Assembly (NCBI RefSeq): GCF_946151055.1
Contig: NZ_CAMGYZ010000004.1
Span: 1-64,000 of the forward strand
Reading direction: 5' to 3'
Source: Bacillus sp. Marseille-Q3570
Lineage (GTDB): Bacteria > Bacillota > Bacilli > Bacillales > Fictibacillaceae
DNA length: 64,000 nt
The position numbers were made by a program, and so were the translations under genes. Each line of letters begins with the position of its first letter. The first letter of the stretch is position 1. The notes below the pieces were generated by a model. It searched no databases and had not been told where the DNA came from. It saw only the letters and a program-made list of their open reading frames with translations. Shown piece after piece: positions 34,759 through 43,064 of this stretch.

Positions 34759-35415
34759 CTAAGTCAATACTTTTTTCCGGTTAGTTGAAGCCGCAATGAA
34801 TTCACTAGCTCTTTTCTGTAACAAGTCCCATCTTTTGAATCTGACCAAATCCTTCCCCAACAATTGGACCCCGATCCCGATCGCACATGCCCCAGCATTG
34901 AATAGGTCCTCGACCATTTCTAAGCAGATACCACCACTTGGCATAAAGTCAATACTGTCAAGGGGGCCTTTGAGCTGGGTGATGAATCCTGCTCCGAGGT
35001 GGTTAATGGGGAAAACCTTTATGATATCACCTCCGTTTCTGTAGGCAACCTCTATTTCTGTCGGGGTCATCGCCCCAGGTATCGATATCAATCCTAGTTC
35101 CTTCGTTTTTCTGATCACTTCCACATTTACATTTGGAGATATGATGTAGGTGGCTCCTGCATTCGCAGCCTCCTCAACTTGTTGAGGAGTCATTACAGTC
35201 CCTGCACCGATCAGCACTTCTTTTCCAAATTCTGAATGGAGCATCTCGATGGATTCAATGGTTCCGGGTGAGTTACTCGTCACCTCGAACAAACGGACAC
35301 CGGCATCAAACAATACCCTTGAAACTTCTAAGCATTCAGCTGGTTGAAGCCCTCTATAGATCATGACAATGCGGTGCTCTTTTATTGCTTGTAAGATCCC
35401 TTCTAAATCATGCAT
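34759..35415 (-). CDS. KDPG/KDPGal-type aldolase
   Basis: This is a 218-residue TIM-barrel class I aldolase. IGAGTVMTPQQVEEAANAGATYIISPN contains the catalytic Glu area, and the Schiff-base Lys lies in IIKVFPINHLG near residue 135; MPSGGI is the phosphate-binding segment. It cleaves 2-keto-3-deoxy-6-phospho-galactonate or -gluconate to pyruvate and glyceraldehyde-3-phosphate. It is the first gene of the operon, behind a consensus promoter. No 2-keto-3-deoxygalactonate kinase gene lies beside it, so the phosphorylation step is either done by a kinase elsewhere or bypassed. Confidence 0.88.
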   Translation of the reverse strand: MHDLEGILQAIKEHRIVMIYRGLQPAECLEVSRVLFDAGVRLFEVTSNSPGTIESIEMLHSEFGKEVLIGAGTVMTPQQVEEAANAGATYIISPNVNVEVIRKTKELGLISIPGAMTPTEIEVAYRNGGDIIKVFPINHLGAGFITQLKGPLDSIDFMPSGGICLEMVEDLFNAGACAIGIGVQLLGKDLVRFKRWDLLQKRASEFIAASTNRKKVLT

Positions 35416-35456
35416 AGAACCGTCTCCTCTTTCTTCAATATTGTTATTTCACAGGA

Positions 35457-35474
35457 TGTGTAAACGTTTACACA
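35457..35474. promoter_or_regulatory. cre / LacI-family operator upstream of the aldolase operon
   Basis: TGTGTAAACGTTTACACA is a perfect 18-bp palindrome that contains TGTAAACGTTTACA, which fits the CcpA cre consensus and also a generic LacI-family operator. It is about 90-107 bases downstream of the expected transcription start, a position suited to roadblock repression. The same sequence recurs upstream of the ribokinase gene. Confidence 0.85.
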
Positions 35475-35527
35475 TTGTAACTAAAAAAATGAGAATGCCA
35501 TTCACCCTCTGTACTCCTTCGATTAAT

Positions 35528-35545
35528 AGTTCCATATTTGGAACT
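35528..35545. promoter_or_regulatory. Candidate IclR-regulator operator
   Basis: AGTTCCATATTTGGAACT has 7-bp arms around a 4-bp centre, resembling sites of IclR-family repressors. It lies about 20-36 bases past the predicted transcription start of the dgo operon and 200 bp from the divergently placed end of the iclR gene. Confidence 0.6.
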
Positions 35546-35570
35546 ATGTTCTCTATATAGATTTTCTATC

Positions 35571-35599
35571 ATTATAGATGAGCCGACTTTACGTGTCAA
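35571..35599 (-). promoter_or_regulatory. Consensus sigma-A promoter of the dgo operon
   Basis: On the minus strand TTGACA (35599-35594) and TATAAT (35576-35571) are separated by exactly 17 bp. Both hexamers are perfect matches. Transcription should start near 35564, giving a leader of about 150 bases before the aldolase ATG. Confidence 0.9.
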
Positions 35600-35691
35600 C
35601 AACTTTTTTAAATATTTAGACAATTAAAGTGGAATTGCGATAAAATTCGAAATGATAGCGATTAAGTTATACATACTTGTTGGCACTGTAC

Positions 35692-35754
35692 TTTAAATAA
35701 AATCCCTTGCTCGTTTATGTGAACATAAAATCCTCCACATTAACGATCAAGGGA
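35692..35754 (-). terminator. Rho-independent terminator of the IclR gene
   Basis: TCCCTTG/CAAGGGA arms (35754-35748 and 35709-35703 on the minus strand), with inner pairing of GTT.ATGTG and CACAT.AAC, are followed by TTTTATTT. The stem begins over the stop codon of the regulator gene, so the regulator and the dgo operon are separate transcripts. Confidence 0.85.
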
Positions 35755-36508
35755 CATATCCCAGACATATCGATATTTTTTCAGAGATTTCCTTCACTTC
35801 CTCGATCAGACCTTCTGCATCCTCCAAAGAGAAACGGAAGGATGGACCGGAAACACTGAAAGAGGCAACAACCTTCCCTTTTTCAGAAAAAACAGGAGCA
35901 GCGATACAATGAATTCCTTCTCGGTTTTCCATCCGATCGAACCCGTAGCCTAATCTCCTGATGCTTTCCAACTCTTTTTCCATCATGTTTTTGTCGGTGA
36001 TGGTTTGTGTAGTTTGCTTGGTCAAGCCCACTTCAGAATAGACACGATTACGCAAGTTTTCAGACATATAGGCCAATAGGATTTTACCTGCCCCAGTGGA
36101 ATGGAGAGGGATGTTCTTTCCGATTTTTGACAATAACCCTACCGATTGAGGACTATCAATTTTATCAGTATAGATTCCATATAAACCGTCAAGTTGGACA
36201 AGATGCACTGTTTCTTGGGTTTCTGTCGATAATTCGTGTAAATAAGGACGAGCCACTTCTTTAACATCATTATTATTCATCACAATGGAGGAGATACGCA
36301 GAAGCCGATATCCCAATTTATATTTTTTAGTTGAATCATTTCGAATCAAATAACCAGATTCAGTAAGAGCTTGTGCTATTCGATGGACAGTGCTTTTACT
36401 CAAACCGGTGTTCTCCGTCAGAGAAGCTATTCCCAATCCGTCTTTATCTGCACGACTTATTGCTTCAATGATTTCTAAAGGTTTTAGAGCAGGGTCTCTT
36501 TTATTCAC
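35747..36508 (-). CDS. IclR-family transcriptional regulator
   Basis: This 253-residue protein has an N-terminal winged helix (LGIASLTENTGLSKSTVHRIAQALTESGYL, with the recognition helix near residues 38-48) and a C-terminal effector domain with the family patterns LHSTGAGKILLAYM and GIHCIAAPVF. IclR proteins bind sugar acids or aromatic acids and usually repress. Its place just upstream of the dgo operon and the palindrome at 35528 suggest that it controls that operon in response to galactonate or keto-deoxygalactonate. It starts at a GTG and has its own terminator. Confidence 0.9.
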   Translation of the reverse strand: MNKRDPALKPLEIIEAISRADKDGLGIASLTENTGLSKSTVHRIAQALTESGYLIRNDSTKKYKLGYRLLRISSIVMNNNDVKEVARPYLHELSTETQETVHLVQLDGLYGIYTDKIDSPQSVGLLSKIGKNIPLHSTGAGKILLAYMSENLRNRVYSEVGLTKQTTQTITDKNMMEKELESIRRLGYGFDRMENREGIHCIAAPVFSEKGKVVASFSVSGPSFRFSLEDAEGLIEEVKEISEKISICLGYVP

Positions 36509-36748
36509 TTTTTCATCACCCGATCATTAAAATTCCATACGCTGAACTATTTACCATATATTATGCCTCTTTTTCCTTTTGTTTTAAAGAGCTTGCTTTT
36601 ATTAATCTATTAAAACATCGACGAATTCCTGATACACCCATACGTTATAAACAAAACTTATTAAGAGCAGATGGAATCTGGATCTAAGTGTATTGTGATC
36701 AATTATCGAGTACATAAACACAATTATTAGCTTGGTAATATTGTAAAA

Positions 36749-36845
36749 GTGCAAGGAAATCACCTGTTGACCCAAGACTTAGCCTCCTCTTAAACGGACC
36801 GGAGGAACTTGGCTAAACCGTTCTACTCTAGCGAATTCCTTGCAC
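36749..36845 (-). other. 97-bp structured element (long inverted repeat with inner pseudoknot potential)
   Basis: A perfect 10-bp outer inverted repeat (GTGCAAGGAA / TTCCTTGCAC) encloses a hairpin (TTAGCCTCCTC against GAGGA..GGCTAA). Its loop AACGG can pair with CCGTT downstream, which would make an H-type pseudoknot. It lies in the 382-bp gap between the IclR and six-hairpin genes, where I see no coding sequence. On the minus strand it is followed by TTTTAC, so it may be a 3' end or processing structure; a small mobile element (MITE) is also possible. Confidence 0.6.
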
Positions 36846-36890
36846 ATATTGTCCTTTCAATTCAATCCATTCATGAATGGATCAAATCTC

Positions 36891-38831
36891 TTAACCTTTT
36901 AACAGGATTTCAGCCAATGAGGCGGAGGCGGAGCCATTTCCCCAATCAAAAATCGTGAATTCTCCGATTTGATCTGTATCATTTTCGCCGTGATGGCAGT
37001 TCTCCATTTCAAATCCATAATCCACTTCACTAAAATGAGGGAAGATCTGTTCATATTTCTCTTTGATCAAAGGGTTTTCAGGACAATACATCAAATAGAA
37101 CGAAGCCTTCATGGCCCAGATCCCCCTCTGTTTGTATTCGGCATTTCCCGTTAAGCGGTAGTAATCCAAAAAAGTGAGAGCGAATAAGCTTTGTCTGGCA
37201 TCATTCCACTCATCATCGGATGTCATCACGCCGAATCCTCCGAAAGCCGGCATCCCAAGATACGGCGGGTCCCAAATAGCTTGATAGAGTGATAGCTCAG
37301 CCAGCACCCTCTCCCCTTCACATAGGTACTTTTCATCTTTCGTCACGATATATAGTTCTTTCAACGCTTCTGCGGTCCAATAGATGGAAAAGTTACATTG
37401 GTGATACAACCCGCTCCGCTGATCTTTTTCCCCATACTTTTTCCCTTCCCACTGTCTCGAACATGACCAATACAGCTCAAAATCCTCGAAACGTCCTTCA
37501 GGAATCACATGCTGACTGACAAATTCCATCCCTTGCTTTGCCGCTTCCAACATTTTTTCGTCTTTCGTCAGGCTGTAATAGCTTGCAAGGAACCAAACAT
37601 GCATGGACGTTTCCGCACTGTCGTTCAGATAGGAAGAGGGCATATCCGTTTCCTCATGCACCCAACCCGGAAAGCTCCCGTTTTCATGTTGAAGTTCGAT
37701 CAAACGTTCTGCGTATGGCTTTGTATAGTCCAACAGCCGGTCATCCTGTTCCAGGTCACGATACCACTTCAGCATCCATAAACAGGTCCAAGATGAATCC
37801 AACAAATGATAATATTCTTCATGATGGTCTGGCCTGCGGTTAGAATGGCCCCAGGTCCCATTTTCCAAATCAGATTCGGAATCTGCCCAGTAAACAGAAG
37901 GAAACAGCCCCCCTTTTTGAGGGGCCCTCAGTGCAAAGTTTTTGGCCAGTTCTGCACGTTGAACCATATCCGGAACGTTCCATCTTTCTCCCCATTGACG
38001 GTAACCGTAAGCACTTCGCAAACTGGAAAACCAGGACTGGTTCCATAAACTTTTCTTTTCCCTCCATTGGTCTTCTTGGCCAAAACCAGGAGATTGGACG
38101 CCGCGTACGATCAAGACGCAGCCCCCTACTGTTTGACCGTCCAATTCGAATTGCTGCCACACAAGATTTTCCCAATGATGAAATGCCCAGTCATACGTAT
38201 GTTTTGCATATACCTCTAAGTCTTTCACTGACTCCGCAACCTGGTTGTCAACAATCCGTTCTGGTCGATTCTTATACCCGAATCTCTCCCATAAAAAACT
38301 TGTCACTGGTCTGAAATCCCTTTTTCCCTCCACCCCCTGCCATTGGATGAGATGAAAGCGGAACAAGACTTGACCCTTTTCCAATAGAATGGGTTTCTGA
38401 ACTTTTTTATGGTACACATGCCTTGTTTTTTCATAATGCGACAACCCGTAAAAAAGGGATCGTTCAGGTTCTATATAATCCATTATATGAGGTGCAATCC
38501 GCCGACTCTCTAAAAAATCAAGATCAGGGACGAGAGCTAACATATCCTGTCCCTTTTCCAAAATGATAGCGGGCGAGCGAAACACGAAATCACCAATGAC
38601 CATGCCAGCCTCTGGTGCAAGGTGCGGCTTCCACAGACAGGTGATCCTGGGATCAGCCAGATCCATATCCACCTGAATTTGTGACACTTCAATCGCTGAT
38701 CTGTTCCATCGTGCTTCGATTTCAACCATTTTTCGATCTTGACAACTTTCCACCTCTCGAACATGCATATCGCAAGCAGTGGGCTGGAACTTGATCCAAT
38801 TTCCTAACCAGTCTGGTATTTGTGCGTTCAT
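36891..38831 (-). CDS. Putative (alpha/alpha)6-barrel glycan-active protein
   Basis: This 646-residue protein has no signal peptide. Its N-terminal third looks beta-rich. From about residue 280 it shows repeating helical hairpins with aromatic and acidic residues (DHHEEYYHLLDSSWTCLWMLKWY, GSFPGWVHEE, ETSMHVWFLASYY, FGVMTSDDEWNDARQSLFALTFLDYY). This pattern fits six-hairpin glycosidases or lyases. I cannot assign a family. It is the last gene of a unit with the DUF4185 and GH172 genes, which supports a role in breaking down the same glycan inside the cell. A GGGGGG ribosome site precedes the ATG. Confidence 0.55.
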   Translation of the reverse strand: MNAQIPDWLGNWIKFQPTACDMHVREVESCQDRKMVEIEARWNRSAIEVSQIQVDMDLADPRITCLWKPHLAPEAGMVIGDFVFRSPAIILEKGQDMLALVPDLDFLESRRIAPHIMDYIEPERSLFYGLSHYEKTRHVYHKKVQKPILLEKGQVLFRFHLIQWQGVEGKRDFRPVTSFLWERFGYKNRPERIVDNQVAESVKDLEVYAKHTYDWAFHHWENLVWQQFELDGQTVGGCVLIVRGVQSPGFGQEDQWREKKSLWNQSWFSSLRSAYGYRQWGERWNVPDMVQRAELAKNFALRAPQKGGLFPSVYWADSESDLENGTWGHSNRRPDHHEEYYHLLDSSWTCLWMLKWYRDLEQDDRLLDYTKPYAERLIELQHENGSFPGWVHEETDMPSSYLNDSAETSMHVWFLASYYSLTKDEKMLEAAKQGMEFVSQHVIPEGRFEDFELYWSCSRQWEGKKYGEKDQRSGLYHQCNFSIYWTAEALKELYIVTKDEKYLCEGERVLAELSLYQAIWDPPYLGMPAFGGFGVMTSDDEWNDARQSLFALTFLDYYRLTGNAEYKQRGIWAMKASFYLMYCPENPLIKEKYEQIFPHFSEVDYGFEMENCHHGENDTDQIGEFTIFDWGNGSASASLAEILLKG

Positions 38832-38864
38832 ACGTTTCCCCCCTGTAACGCCAGAATATTGGGT

Positions 38865-41009
38865 TTACTGTTCGATTCTCTCTACAGCAGAAATCGGTGT
38901 CAGGTCTGTCAATGATTTCGCTAAAAACAATTCTGCATAATAGCCTGAAGCATTGCCCGGCATCGAAAATCCACCTGTAAAGGTCTCAGAAACTCCAGAT
39001 GGAATGGCTTTTGTCACACCAGCTACATTGACGATTGAACCGTGTTTGTCATAAAGGGCCACGACAAGGGAGACCGTTTTGGCTTCGCTTGTGTTATTGG
39101 TGATCTCGGCGCTGCCCTTTACGAATCCCTTTTTAGGGAGTTTTGTGATCGGATTACCATCCTTATCTGTAAACAGAACATCCTGAAGCGTATATTCCTC
39201 CCCTGTGACCTTTACAGTTCGGGTTACCGGAGTCGCCTCGTTCCCATCATAATCCTTTACATCATAAGTCAATGTATAGGTACCGATGATTTGGGTGTTG
39301 ACCTCACCTGTCACTTCGATCTTGTCTGTCAAATCTCCATCCAGTTCATCAACAGCCGTAGCCCCCGGGTCAGTGAAAGACCCATCTAAAGGCACTTCCA
39401 TCGTTTCCTCCCCGTTCAAAGCCAGGACAGGCGGATTTGAATCGACTTCAACTAGCAAATAATCATCGATTTGAACCCATGTTTCTCCATTGGCCCACAT
39501 CCCTGTAAATACTGTAACGAATTCATTTTCTCCCGAATTGAAGCGCACGGTTTGTTTCGTGTACTGATCATTTCTCTCATATTTCGTTTCTTTTATGATC
39601 CCTCCATCCTCTCCACGGACCCCGAAATAACCAGCATTGTTATTTTGGGACGTTCGGACGAACCCTGTCAGCTCATATTCCGTGTTTCTCTCGACAGGTA
39701 CATTTTGGGTAATGGCATTCCAGCCAGAAGAGTTTCGTAACCAGGTATTTTGACTGCCCGCTCTGGATGTTCCATTGTTTTGATCAATTCCACCTTCACC
39801 ACTCTCCAGATCCCATGGATCATCAATCGTCTCTGAAGTTTGGCTTTCGAATGAAGGGTCTTCGATCAAATTGGGACTGGGTGTACCTGGATTCAATTCG
39901 GATTTCATCAAAACGACATTGTAAGGACCCCATTCAGACATGACAAAGTACAAATCTTTTCCGTCATTTGACCACGGGTGGATGAAGCCTCCATATAGTC
40001 CTGGAAATTCTTCACCGGTCGCGACTTCGGTTTCAGCAGACCAACCTTCCGTAAGACTCGATGAACTTCTCATGACCATGGCGTAGCGATTTTCATTCAA
40101 ATACAACATGATCCATTTATCATAATAGGAATTGTATTGGACCGATAGCTCACTGACAGGTGCATCGACCACTGCAACAGCCGCAGACTCATCATTTTTC
40201 GTCCAGCCTGAACCATTCCAATATTCATATTCCTCTTTCTCCAGCAGATCTTCTTCATGGACTTTCGCTAAATAGGCATGATCGAACCTGCCTGCCGGAG
40301 TTCCGAACATATAGACATATCCATCTTTTTTCACATAGGCTGCTTGTGTGAATTTACTGCCTTCTGGCCATTTGACCCCTGACTTTGTCCATGTTTGTCC
40401 TTCATCATCGGAGTATGCAATTTCAGAGAAATTCGTATTCCATCTCCCATTGGCGCCCCAATTCTTGATTTGCATGTAATGGATGAAGTGCTTATCCCCG
40501 ACGGTTACACCTGCTGTCGGGATGGCAGTAAAATCACCATCTCCGGATGTATCATGCTCGGAATGGATGATCTCTTTTGCATAGTTGTCGTTCCCTTCCT
40601 CTGTAATCATGGATGAAAAGCTTAATCCATCCGAAAGATCCTGATCCGATGAAATCGCCAATACATTACCTCTCCAACCATCAGGGTCACCACCACCTCC
40701 GAAGCCACCCCAGCCATCATCATATGTATCCCCAAAAGCAAGCATCACTTTTTTTTGGTCAGGGTCTGTGGTCGCATCCCATATAATGCCTAAATCGGTC
40801 GCTCTTACTCCATAATTTTCTGGTGTCTGATTCGGGTTAGGAATCGTTTCTCCTTCGAGTGTAACGCCTGTCACTCTAGCGATTTTCTTCGCTTTCGTCG
40901 CGACCAGCCCCGTTGAGGTTTGTTCTGATCGGGCTGTTGTCGGAACGGCTATCGTCACAATCAGCATGAATGATAAAACAACAAACGATATCGACTTGAT
41001 CTTTTTCAA
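38865..41009 (-). CDS. Secreted DUF4185 protein (GH183-like) with carbohydrate-binding and Ig-like domains
   Basis: A signal peptide (MKKIKSISFVVLSFMLIVTI, ending TTARSEQ) is followed by a beta-propeller-like DUF4185 domain (residues about 40-350: ATDLGIIWDATTDPDQK, MLAFGDTYDDGWGG, GNVLAISSD, HYMQIKNWG). Next are a CBM-like jelly roll (about 370-510), a DUF5011-type Ig domain (VPLDGSFTDPGATAVDELDGDL) and a further beta domain. DUF4185 members include endo-D-arabinanases (GH183), but activity has been shown for few. Start is set at the TTG at 41009, six bases after GGGGAGG; the upstream ATG overlaps that site. The neighbour encodes a GH172 enzyme, which strengthens the D-arabinan idea. Confidence 0.8.
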   Translation of the reverse strand: MKKIKSISFVVLSFMLIVTIAVPTTARSEQTSTGLVATKAKKIARVTGVTLEGETIPNPNQTPENYGVRATDLGIIWDATTDPDQKKVMLAFGDTYDDGWGGFGGGGDPDGWRGNVLAISSDQDLSDGLSFSSMITEEGNDNYAKEIIHSEHDTSGDGDFTAIPTAGVTVGDKHFIHYMQIKNWGANGRWNTNFSEIAYSDDEGQTWTKSGVKWPEGSKFTQAAYVKKDGYVYMFGTPAGRFDHAYLAKVHEEDLLEKEEYEYWNGSGWTKNDESAAVAVVDAPVSELSVQYNSYYDKWIMLYLNENRYAMVMRSSSSLTEGWSAETEVATGEEFPGLYGGFIHPWSNDGKDLYFVMSEWGPYNVVLMKSELNPGTPSPNLIEDPSFESQTSETIDDPWDLESGEGGIDQNNGTSRAGSQNTWLRNSSGWNAITQNVPVERNTEYELTGFVRTSQNNNAGYFGVRGEDGGIIKETKYERNDQYTKQTVRFNSGENEFVTVFTGMWANGETWVQIDDYLLVEVDSNPPVLALNGEETMEVPLDGSFTDPGATAVDELDGDLTDKIEVTGEVNTQIIGTYTLTYDVKDYDGNEATPVTRTVKVTGEEYTLQDVLFTDKDGNPITKLPKKGFVKGSAEITNNTSEAKTVSLVVALYDKHGSIVNVAGVTKAIPSGVSETFTGGFSMPGNASGYYAELFLAKSLTDLTPISAVERIEQ

Positions 41010-41082
41010 AAGAATCCTCCCCATTCACTTTAATTTTAAAAATATTCAGTCAATTATCCAGATAAAAAGGTCAAGTCAGCCA

Positions 41083-41156
41083 GGGCTGTCCCATTCTGAC
41101 TGACTCTCACCTTTCTAACACCTTTGTGAGAAAAAGTGTTGATTTTGGGACAACCC
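41083..41156 (-). other. 74-bp inverted-repeat element with inner pseudoknot potential (possible MITE)
   Basis: Near-perfect 11-bp ends GGGCTGTCCCA / TGGGACAACCC bound an interior in which TCTCAC, AACAC, GTGAGA and GTGTT follow in the interleaved order needed for an H-type pseudoknot. The ends resemble terminal repeats of IS1182-like elements, so this could be a transposase-less derivative. It lies between the GH172 and DUF4185 genes. Confidence 0.6.
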
Positions 41157-41174
41157 ATCAAGATGATTCCTACG

Positions 41175-42257
41175 TCAAATGACCTCTAAATCATTCTTAT
41201 CCGGCAACTTTTCATATGGTTGATGTGGTTCGGTTTGATACCAATACGCTACGGAAGAAATATCATCCTGCAATGGAAGGTACCGATGTCCTGATCTCCA
41301 TCCAAGCGCTTGGATGGTGACTTTCAGCTCTTCTTCAAATCGGATCGGGTCCATCACATGCCAACGGTACATGCCAAATCTTTGTTGTGCCCGATACAGT
41401 CCATCCGGTTTGATCACCTGATGCATGCCTAAGTATGGGGTGGAGTATGTCCTATACTCTCCCTTAGGCTGCTCCCAGTTCCAGGCTCCTCCGAAATAAT
41501 CCTCCGTTCCAGTACCGCAAATGGTCGGGTACTCGTCATCCCCATCCATGTAGAATTTGACTTCACCTTCTCCCCACCAATTGTTGCTGTTGACCTGCCA
41601 CGCCATATAGGTTCCAACATAGTGGCCTTGCCCTTTGATGCCATCTAGAATGGTGTGGACCTCCTTGTAAGGGAGTGGATTGCTACGGTTCCATTGAGCA
41701 TGGAAATACGCTGCATCGTCTGGCACATCTGTCAAAGCATAATCCACCTGGTAATAAAGGATCATATTTTCCTCTGCAATATTTTCCACTGTAATCTTGC
41801 AATGCTTACGGAATGGCATTTCCCAATAACAGTTCATACCGCCAGCAGGGTTGACTGCAACAGGAAGGGAGTTGACATCACTTCTCTCACACCAACCATT
41901 ACAGAAAAAGTCTCCCAAGGGCACTTCAACAGAAGGTTCCGTTTCCCCATCCCAATACATGCGAATAATGGATGTACGCCAATGATTAGGGTGGCAAGTC
42001 AACCAAATGTGTTGAATCGCTCCAGGCCCTGTTATTTCGGCCATCGTATGAGTGGACTCACCCTGGATTTCAACTGAAGGGGATACTTTCCACCCTTTTC
42101 CCAGCTCTCTTGCTGGATGGGCACCTGTCCCTTCTTCCGCCATCGCTCCTTTCCCTTTCTCACCTGTGAAATTTTCAGGGCTTATGGATCTTGTTTTCGC
42201 TTTTGATAGTCTTGATAGATTTCCTAATCCCATTCCTAAACCATTGAACAATGTCAT
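41175..42257 (-). CDS. GH172-family (DUF2961) glycoside hydrolase
   Basis: This 360-residue protein carries the DUF2961 signature: TMAEITGPGAIQHIWLT, YWDGETEPSVEVPLGDFF, LPYKEVHTILDG and the catalytic-Glu motif ICGTGTEDYFGGAWNW near residue 255. GH172 enzymes act on alpha-D-furanosides: difructose anhydride/alpha-D-fructofuranosides and D-arabinofuranosides. No signal peptide is seen, so it should work in the cytoplasm on imported oligosaccharides. It is the first gene of the unit, behind an operator-like box at 42320. The start may be the ATG at 42257 or a TTG at 42251, both served by AAGGAGGAG. Confidence 0.93.
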   Translation of the reverse strand: MTLFNGLGMGLGNLSRLSKAKTRSISPENFTGEKGKGAMAEEGTGAHPARELGKGWKVSPSVEIQGESTHTMAEITGPGAIQHIWLTCHPNHWRTSIIRMYWDGETEPSVEVPLGDFFCNGWCERSDVNSLPVAVNPAGGMNCYWEMPFRKHCKITVENIAEENMILYYQVDYALTDVPDDAAYFHAQWNRSNPLPYKEVHTILDGIKGQGHYVGTYMAWQVNSNNWWGEGEVKFYMDGDDEYPTICGTGTEDYFGGAWNWEQPKGEYRTYSTPYLGMHQVIKPDGLYRAQQRFGMYRWHVMDPIRFEEELKVTIQALGWRSGHRYLPLQDDISSVAYWYQTEPHQPYEKLPDKNDLEVI

Positions 42258-42319
42258 TCTCCTCCTTCATTTTGATAAAATGGAATTGTCTTTTCCTCAT
42301 TGAAACGATAGAATAATAG

Positions 42320-42337
42320 TGTGTAAACGATTACAGA
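42320..42337. promoter_or_regulatory. LacI/cre-like operator between GH172 and YesL genes
   Basis: TGTGTAAACGATTACAGA matches the palindromic boxes at 35457 and 55723 at most positions. It lies just upstream of a TATTAT -10-like hexamer on the minus strand and 32 bp before the YesL start on the plus strand, so it could govern both directions. Confidence 0.7.
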
Positions 42338-42368
42338 AATCAAAATCTTTCATTTTGGAGTGGGTTTT

Positions 42369-43040
42369 ATGGAAGCCGGTTGGATCGGTAATTTGTATAG
42401 ATTTTCGTATTGGCTTACAAAATTCATCTATTTGAATGTCTTATGGATTTTGTCAGCAACACTCGGTCTGTTTGTTCTCGGCTTTTTCCCCGCTACGGCT
42501 GCCATGTTCACCGTGACCCGGAAGTGGTTGTCAGAGGAATCCGACATCCCGATATGGAAAACATTTTGGGCTGCTTATAAAAAGGACTTCTTCAGAAGCA
42601 ATCTTTTCGGGTACATCCTTTGTATGATCGGAGCCATTTTCTATTTGGATTTATCGATCGTACGAGACACTTCCAATCCTTTCTTGCAGCTGACCTATTA
42701 TCCTTTGCTGGTGGTTATTTTCATTTATTTACTGACATGCCTGTATGTCTTCCCGGTGTTTGTTCATTTTGAATCCAGATTATTGCACATGCTGAGAAAT
42801 GCGGTATTGATCATGATCATGAACCCTTTGATTTCGATTTTAATGGCCATTGCTGCTTTGGGGATGTATGGTCTTACCTTCTTCATGCCCATTTTCATCC
42901 CCCTCATAGGCGGGAGTGGAACCGCATTTATATTGACGTGGTATAGCCATTATGCCTTCCGTAAGATTCAAAAACGGAAAAAACGGGCGAAATCATTGAA
43001 CACGGGGGCGTACACCGATAAGGAAGCGATGGGACGATAA
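42369..43040 (+). CDS. YesL-family (DUF624) membrane protein
   Basis: This 223-residue protein has five or six membrane helices and the typical DUF624 start with LYRFSYWLTKFIYLNVLWIL and FFPATAAMFTVTRKWL. YesL-like proteins occur in many Bacillus polysaccharide-utilisation clusters next to ABC importers, and their role is not settled. It is the only plus-strand gene in the 27-64 kb region. The ATG at 42369 is eight bases from GGAG; the GTG at 42360 overlaps that site. A terminator overlaps its stop codon. Confidence 0.88.
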   Translation: MEAGWIGNLYRFSYWLTKFIYLNVLWILSATLGLFVLGFFPATAAMFTVTRKWLSEESDIPIWKTFWAAYKKDFFRSNLFGYILCMIGAIFYLDLSIVRDTSNPFLQLTYYPLLVVIFIYLLTCLYVFPVFVHFESRLLHMLRNAVLIMIMNPLISILMAIAALGMYGLTFFMPIFIPLIGGSGTAFILTWYSHYAFRKIQKRKKRAKSLNTGAYTDKEAMGR

Positions 43041-43064
43041 TATCGTGTCGTCGCTTTTCTTTTC
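43024..43064 (+). terminator. Rho-independent terminator of the YesL gene
   Basis: AAGCGA (43024) pairs with TCGCTT (43051), with inner ACGATA/TATCGT pairing, followed by TTCTTTTC. The structure includes the stop codon of the gene. Confidence 0.8.
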
